Source: Sesamum alatum (Eukaryota; Streptophyta; Magnoliopsida; Lamiales; Pedaliaceae). From it: a stretch of DNA of 64,000 nt. Position numbers and translations under genes: made by a program. This document shows, piece after piece, positions 59,617 through 64,000 of this stretch. The first letter of the stretch is position 1, and the number at the start of each line of letters is the position of its first letter. The stretch spans positions 1,193,001 to 1,257,000 of the forward strand of contig JACGWO010000006.1 in the NCBI GenBank assembly GCA_034509735.1, written 5' to 3'. The notes beneath the pieces were generated by a model. It did not search any database. It saw only the letters and a program-made list of their open reading frames with translations, and was not told the DNA's origin.

Positions 59617-61978
59617 CTAGCAATGGTTGCACGCGGTCCCCGCGCATATAACCCAATTGGATGCAATATAAGAATTATTACCGTTTTCTAATTAATAAAA
59701 AAATAAAAAAACACAATTTTTTTCATATTTCTCAAATGAGATAGAAAATAAAAAGAAGCAAGAATTGCCGCACATTTAGTAATATACTAAAAGAAGTTTC
59801 ACCTTCCATGTACCTTATGCAAGTAAAATTCTGATTGTATGATTTATATCTAGGTCAATACATTTATGATGAAGCACAACTAACTAAATGAAGATTGATG
59901 CATGTATAGTGAAACTTTTATTTTTCCATTAGATTGCATGTTATCTTTTGTATATATTTCATGATAGGTGTTGATTGCAAGTACTAATTATTCAATTTAA
60001 TCGTACTACTTTTTTATTTTATGCTACTTCTTGTGTTCATAATATAAATTCTTTATACTTTCAATTAATTCTTATCTTACATACGAAATTGTTAGGCAAT
60101 AGTAAAGTTTTAATAAAGAAACAAATTGTATACTTTAAAAATTCATTTATAAATTTCATTTCTTCATTTGCCAATTCCAATTAGTATGTAGTCTTATTTC
60201 CTAATTAATTTGAAAATATGACCAATTTTTCATCCTTTTATTTTCTTATTAATTGGAAAACGCTATATAGCGTTCTTGCATGATAATTTCACCCAAGTTG
60301 AAGTATTGAAGCATATAATTTATTTTTGTATTCTAAAATTTGTCATTCTCAAACAACATTGTATGGAAAGACAACTTGATAAAGAATCAAAACATTAACT
60401 AATATCGAAAAGTTGAAAATCATGTCATTACTCATATTAAATTTTTTTATTTTTATTTTTTAAGATCATACTTTTTTTATTTTTAAAAATCATACTTTAT
60501 TTCATTAATAGAATAATGAAAGAGTACATTTCCTGCTTAAATATCACATTTTGTTAAAAAGTAAACAATCTAATTCTTTTATCAATAATATGCAACTAAT
60601 ATGACTACAATGAAAAAGAAAAATCATACTATATAGCAGGCACCACTATTAAATCGACAAAAAAAAAAAAAAAAAGAGTTTCATATTAAATTTTTGAGCC
60701 AAATAGAAGACATAATTTAATTAGTATGATCAACTTATTGTAATTTGTTATGGAACAAAATATGAAATATTCTCCAACTTAGCTAATTCATTTTTGTCAT
60801 ATAAAGCAACAATTCCTTCACCACATTAATTCTATATTTGTGCTCTCTCCTAATCTCTCCTTTCTTAATAAAATTTGAGCAACCAATATTAGTTTCTTTT
60901 CTTTATCTTCTTATTTTACCAAAAATCATTTTGAACAAAACAACTCAAATTGAGGCCTAAAATATCAAACCCTAAGGTTATAAGTTTCCTCCCTTACTAA
61001 CACTCGGAAAACTCCCCAACTCACCCTTCCCTTCTATCTCTCTTTCTTATTCTTATTTTCCTCCTTTTTTTTTTTTTTTTTTTTTTCTTATCAATAGCAA
61101 CTTTATTAAAGATATAAAGAAAAACTAAAGAAAAAAAAATAGAGGTAGAAAAATTCTTTGCTAATGATGTTTGCTGATGGTTATGCCCCCGTTCACTTCT
61201 CTGGACTGTCAGAGATCTCTTTTTTGCTTTATTCACTGCATTGATTTCGATCATGAAATCAAATTTGGCACCCCTGAAATTAATGTACATCAGATTACTC
61301 CTTGCAATAAAAATATTGATCCTATCAAAAAGTTTCGCTACTAATTATCATTTCCTGCACAAAATGTAAGTATGTAAGTGAAATACAAAAACAATCATAT
61401 TCACACCATCAATGAGGATTAAGTAAACCAATCCCATTAATTAACACTTATAATTTCATTGTGTCACCTTGTTGCCTACTTCACGGACTTCTTCTCTTAT
61501 AATTGGTCAATTCTTTCTCAAATCTTGAAATGACAAAGCCTCGCCGAACTTTACCACCACCAAAGCCTTGATCGATGTTTAACCCCATTTTGAGATCTTT
61601 ATATTTAAGCATTAAAAGCTTTTTCTTATCAGTAAAAGAAGGGCGAAATAATTGTTGAAGTTGTGGAATTGGTGGTATGAAAAATGTAGTTATTTTATTG
61701 AGAAGAATAAGTTGAAGAAATGAGTTTAATTAATCAAGAGTGGAAGGAGGAGTGGGAAGTTGCGGTTACGCAACGGGGGGAGCGGTGGAAGAGTGGAAAC
61801 TTATAGTTAATTGAAGATAATAGGTAAACAATTGATAGGCCAAAATTCTAGTTAATTTTCAATATTTTACATTTATCAAGATAAGGGTATTATGGATATT
61901 TCAAAAAATTGGTGTAACATGGTATCAAAACTACTATATTGTGAGTGTATCACCCCTTTTCTTTATAAATAGTATAGA
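59617..61978 (-). mobile_element. Non-autonomous Helitron, 2,362 bp
   Basis: Read on the minus strand, it begins A|TCTATACTATTTATAAAG (61978) and ends with hairpin CGCGG-GGA-CCGCG (59632-59644), an 11-nt spacer and CTAG (59617-59620) followed by T. These are the defining Helitron features. No Rep/helicase or other protein frame is visible. The longest frame (61021-61290 minus) is low-complexity. The insertion site can be read from the uninterrupted duplicate at 62357/62358, which proves both ends. Confidence 0.88.
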
Positions 61979-61989
61979 TAAAATGGCAA

Positions 61990-62357
61990 AATTTATTTAA
62001 AATGTGATTATAGGAACCTTTCTTCGTTATAAATTATTTAATATAGTTACTAAATAATAGTTATTATTTAATTATAAGCAAAATAAATCAAAATCTGTTT
62101 AAATTTTTTCTTTTATGTAAATCTTAAATTAACAAAAAAATAAAAATAAAAATAAAATAAAAATATGAACTATACAAATTCATTTGGTATTTTTGTTCTG
62201 TAATTTAAAAAGTTTCACACATTGAATATAAAAATAATTAAAATTTGTTAAAATGATTGAAAAAGTGCAATTCAATTAAATTGATGACGCCCATTTTTTT
62301 CGGATTTCAGCAAATATTGGTCATTTTTTTCTTGTATGTGCGAAAATTTTATAATTA
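61990..62357 (+). repeat. Direct duplication, copy 2 (right of Helitron)
   Basis: This is the partner of 59253-59616. After ATAATTA it continues directly with TAAAATGG, while in copy 1 the Helitron separates the same two words (ATAATTA at 59616, TAAAATGG from 61979). Copy 2 is therefore the empty-site version. Confidence 0.92.
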
Positions 62358-62363
62358 TAAAAT

Positions 62364-63571
62364 GGTAAAATTTCACTTTTGGTCCCACTAGATAGGACCG
62401 TTATCACTTTTGGTCCCTCGCTTTACGGGGTCAACACTTTTGGTCCCAAAACCCTAAAATTCTGACATTAATGGTCCCAAACCGTTAAATTTAACGGAAA
62501 TGGCACATGTTGGAGCACGTGTTGTCAGTCAATGGCCATTGACCAGACCAAAAAATGGTCAAATTCTATTTTAGCCCCCTAAATTTTATAAGAAATGCTA
62601 AAACACCCCTATATTTTAACAATACGCTAAAAAATCCCATATTTTTTTTTTAAAAAAAAGCTCCTTTCGAAACTCATTTGACTAAAGTACATCTCTTGAT
62701 ATTATAAATCACCATCCTTTATTTATTTTATTTTTAAATTTTTTTTATGAGGTCGTTTGTATTTTTCTTCCTTCTAAAACATAAATATTTTTTTTTCAAA
62801 ATAAATTTATTTAAATATCAAAATACCATAAAAGTATATCAAATTTTTATTTCTTATAATTTTGAAAAATTAAATTACCATTTAAATTAAATTTACAGTG
62901 AATTTCTTATATGTATAATTATTCAAATATTTTAAATTAAAATTTTAATTCAAATTAGTTAATAATATATAATTGTTATAATTTATTAATACTTACATTT
63001 ATATAGATATTTAAATTTTAAAAATAAACTTTAGTATATTAATTTTTTATGTGATGTTAATTTAATTTTTTATTTAAATTATAAGAAATAAAAAATTTGA
63101 TATACTTTTATAATATTTTGATATTTAAATAAATATATTTTTGAAAAAATTATATATATTTTTAGAAGGAAGAAAAATACAAATGATCTCACAAAAAAAA
63201 ATCTAAATATAAAATAAATAAAAGATAGTAATTTATAATATCAAGAGAGGTACGTTAGTTAAATGAGTTCAAAAAGAAGTTTTTTTTTTAAATAAAAAAG
63301 GTTTTTAACTTATTTTTAAAATACATGGGTGTTTTAGCATTTTTTAAAAAATATAGGGGGGTAAAATAGAATTTGGGTATTTTTGGGTCAGGTCAACGGC
63401 CATTGACTGACGGCACGTACTCCAACATGTGCAATTTGTGTTAAATTTAACGATTTGGGACCATTAATGCTAGAATTTTAGAGTTTTGAGACCAAAAGTG
63501 TTGACCTCGTAAAACGAGGGACCAAAAATGATAACGACCCTATCTAGTGGGACCAAAAATAAAATTTTGCT
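62364..63571. mobile_element. Long fold-back MULE-type element, 1,208 bp
   Basis: Two arms of about 500 bp (62364 to about 62870 and about 63065 to 63571) are inverted copies with a short AT-rich loop. The outer text GGTAAAATTTCACTTTTGGTCCCACTAGATAGG-like is mirrored at the right end, and the arms remain alignable through CAGTCAATGGCC, TCTTGATATTATAAAT and TTGTATTTTTCTTCCTTCTAAAA. The 9-bp duplication TTATAAAAT flanks it (62355-62363, 63572-63580). It has no coding capacity. Transcription would give a hairpin of hundreds of base pairs. It ends 343 bp before the CAP1 start codon. Confidence 0.85.
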
Positions 63572-63580
63572 TTATAAAAT

Positions 63581-63914
63581 AAATTATCAAAATAAATTCA
63601 TGCAAAATTAAAAATTATCACTTTCCAGAGTCCAGACTTATAGGACTAAAATTACAATTTTTCTCCTGATATTTCACAAAATGATGGTATAGAAACAATT
63701 GGAGAGATGGAAAAGAAAAACAAATTAAAGAAAAAATATTCTCTACTGTCTCAAATTCGCACAACATAACTTATAATATTCTTCATTAACCTTTTTCCCA
63801 ACAGAACTCCCCCAAAAATAGAGAAAACTTTACACATGCACACAAACACACACACGCGCAACTGACACAATATCCAGATCCATTACGCATACAGTGAGTT
63901 GAGAGGAGCTAATT
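63581..63914 (+). promoter_or_regulatory. Promoter and leader of CAP1
   Basis: The interval between the fold-back element and the CAP1 start codon. AC-rich sequence (CACACAAACACACACACGCG, about 63839-63858) lies in the probable leader. No clear TATA box is seen. Confidence 0.45.
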
Positions 63915-64000
63915 ATGGATGAGAAACTGATAACGAGATTGGAATCCGCGGTGACGCGGTTGGAGGCGCTGTCCGGCGGGAGTTTCCGCCAGGTAGATGT
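63915..64000 (+). CDS. CAP1: Cyclase-associated protein CAP1 (5' end only)
   Basis: The ATG at 63915 opens a frame to the window edge. The first 28 residues (MDEKLITRLESAVTRLEALS...) match the conserved N-terminus of plant cyclase-associated proteins, an amphipathic helix that drives oligomerisation. CAP binds actin monomers and recharges them with ATP together with ADF/cofilin, and so sets actin turnover in the cytosol. The full protein is about 470 residues, so nearly all of it lies beyond this window. CAG|GTAGAT at 63992/63993 could be the first splice donor, but the frame also reads on. Confidence 0.85.
   Translation, partial: MDEKLITRLESAVTRLEALSGGSFRQVD

Overview
The window is nuclear DNA of a flowering plant. 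The genes have GT-AG introns, the intergenic DNA is very AT-rich, and there is a nuclear tRNA-Gln. Gene content is that of a core eudicot. Style of genes and repeats would fit an asterid such as a Lamiales species, but that is only an impression and nothing here proves it.

Seven protein genes and one tRNA gene are supported. In order: an LRR receptor-like pseudokinase of the Arabidopsis At2g16250 type (+, 16.3-21.3 kb); tRNA-Gln(CUG) (-, 21.96-22.03 kb); the AP-3 adaptor sigma subunit (-, 23.3-25.4 kb); the mitochondrial complex I subunit NDUFS8/TYKY (-, 27.4-30.3 kb); a protein of the At1g01500 family with a C-terminal membrane segment (+, 36.4-38.3 kb); a BTB/POZ protein (-, 39.0-41.1 kb); a membrane-anchored receptor-like kinase of the At1g01540/At4g02630 group (+, 52.4-56.1 kb); and the first exon of cyclase-associated protein CAP1 (+, from 63.9 kb). 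They are unrelated housekeeping or signalling genes and show no sign of working as a cluster. Exon joins were worked out by hand from reading frame, splice sites and family alignment, and all reading phases close exactly.

The rest is transposon-derived. Region 1-16 kb holds an 85-bp direct repeat, two small tandem Helitrons, a decayed LINE, the 3' end of an LTR retrotransposon and several short inverted-repeat elements. The gaps at 30.5-36 kb, 41-52 kb and 56-64 kb are packed with fold-back elements that have long terminal inverted repeats. Many carry 9-10 bp target duplications that can be read directly, which marks them as Mutator-like (MULE) MITEs. Two of them carry unrelated, more GC-rich inserts (34.3-34.8 kb and 48.8-49.2 kb) and look like Pack-MULEs. 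A 2.36-kb Helitron at 59.6-62.0 kb sits at the junction of a tandem duplication whose second copy preserves the uninterrupted insertion site.

No new enzymatic or defence system was found. The most interesting items are this family of long inverted-repeat MULE derivatives next to genes and in an intron, the Pack-MULE-like G-rich insert, the Helitron with its own internal empty site, the pseudokinase with a 23-nt microexon, and possible microsynteny with the start of Arabidopsis chromosome 1.
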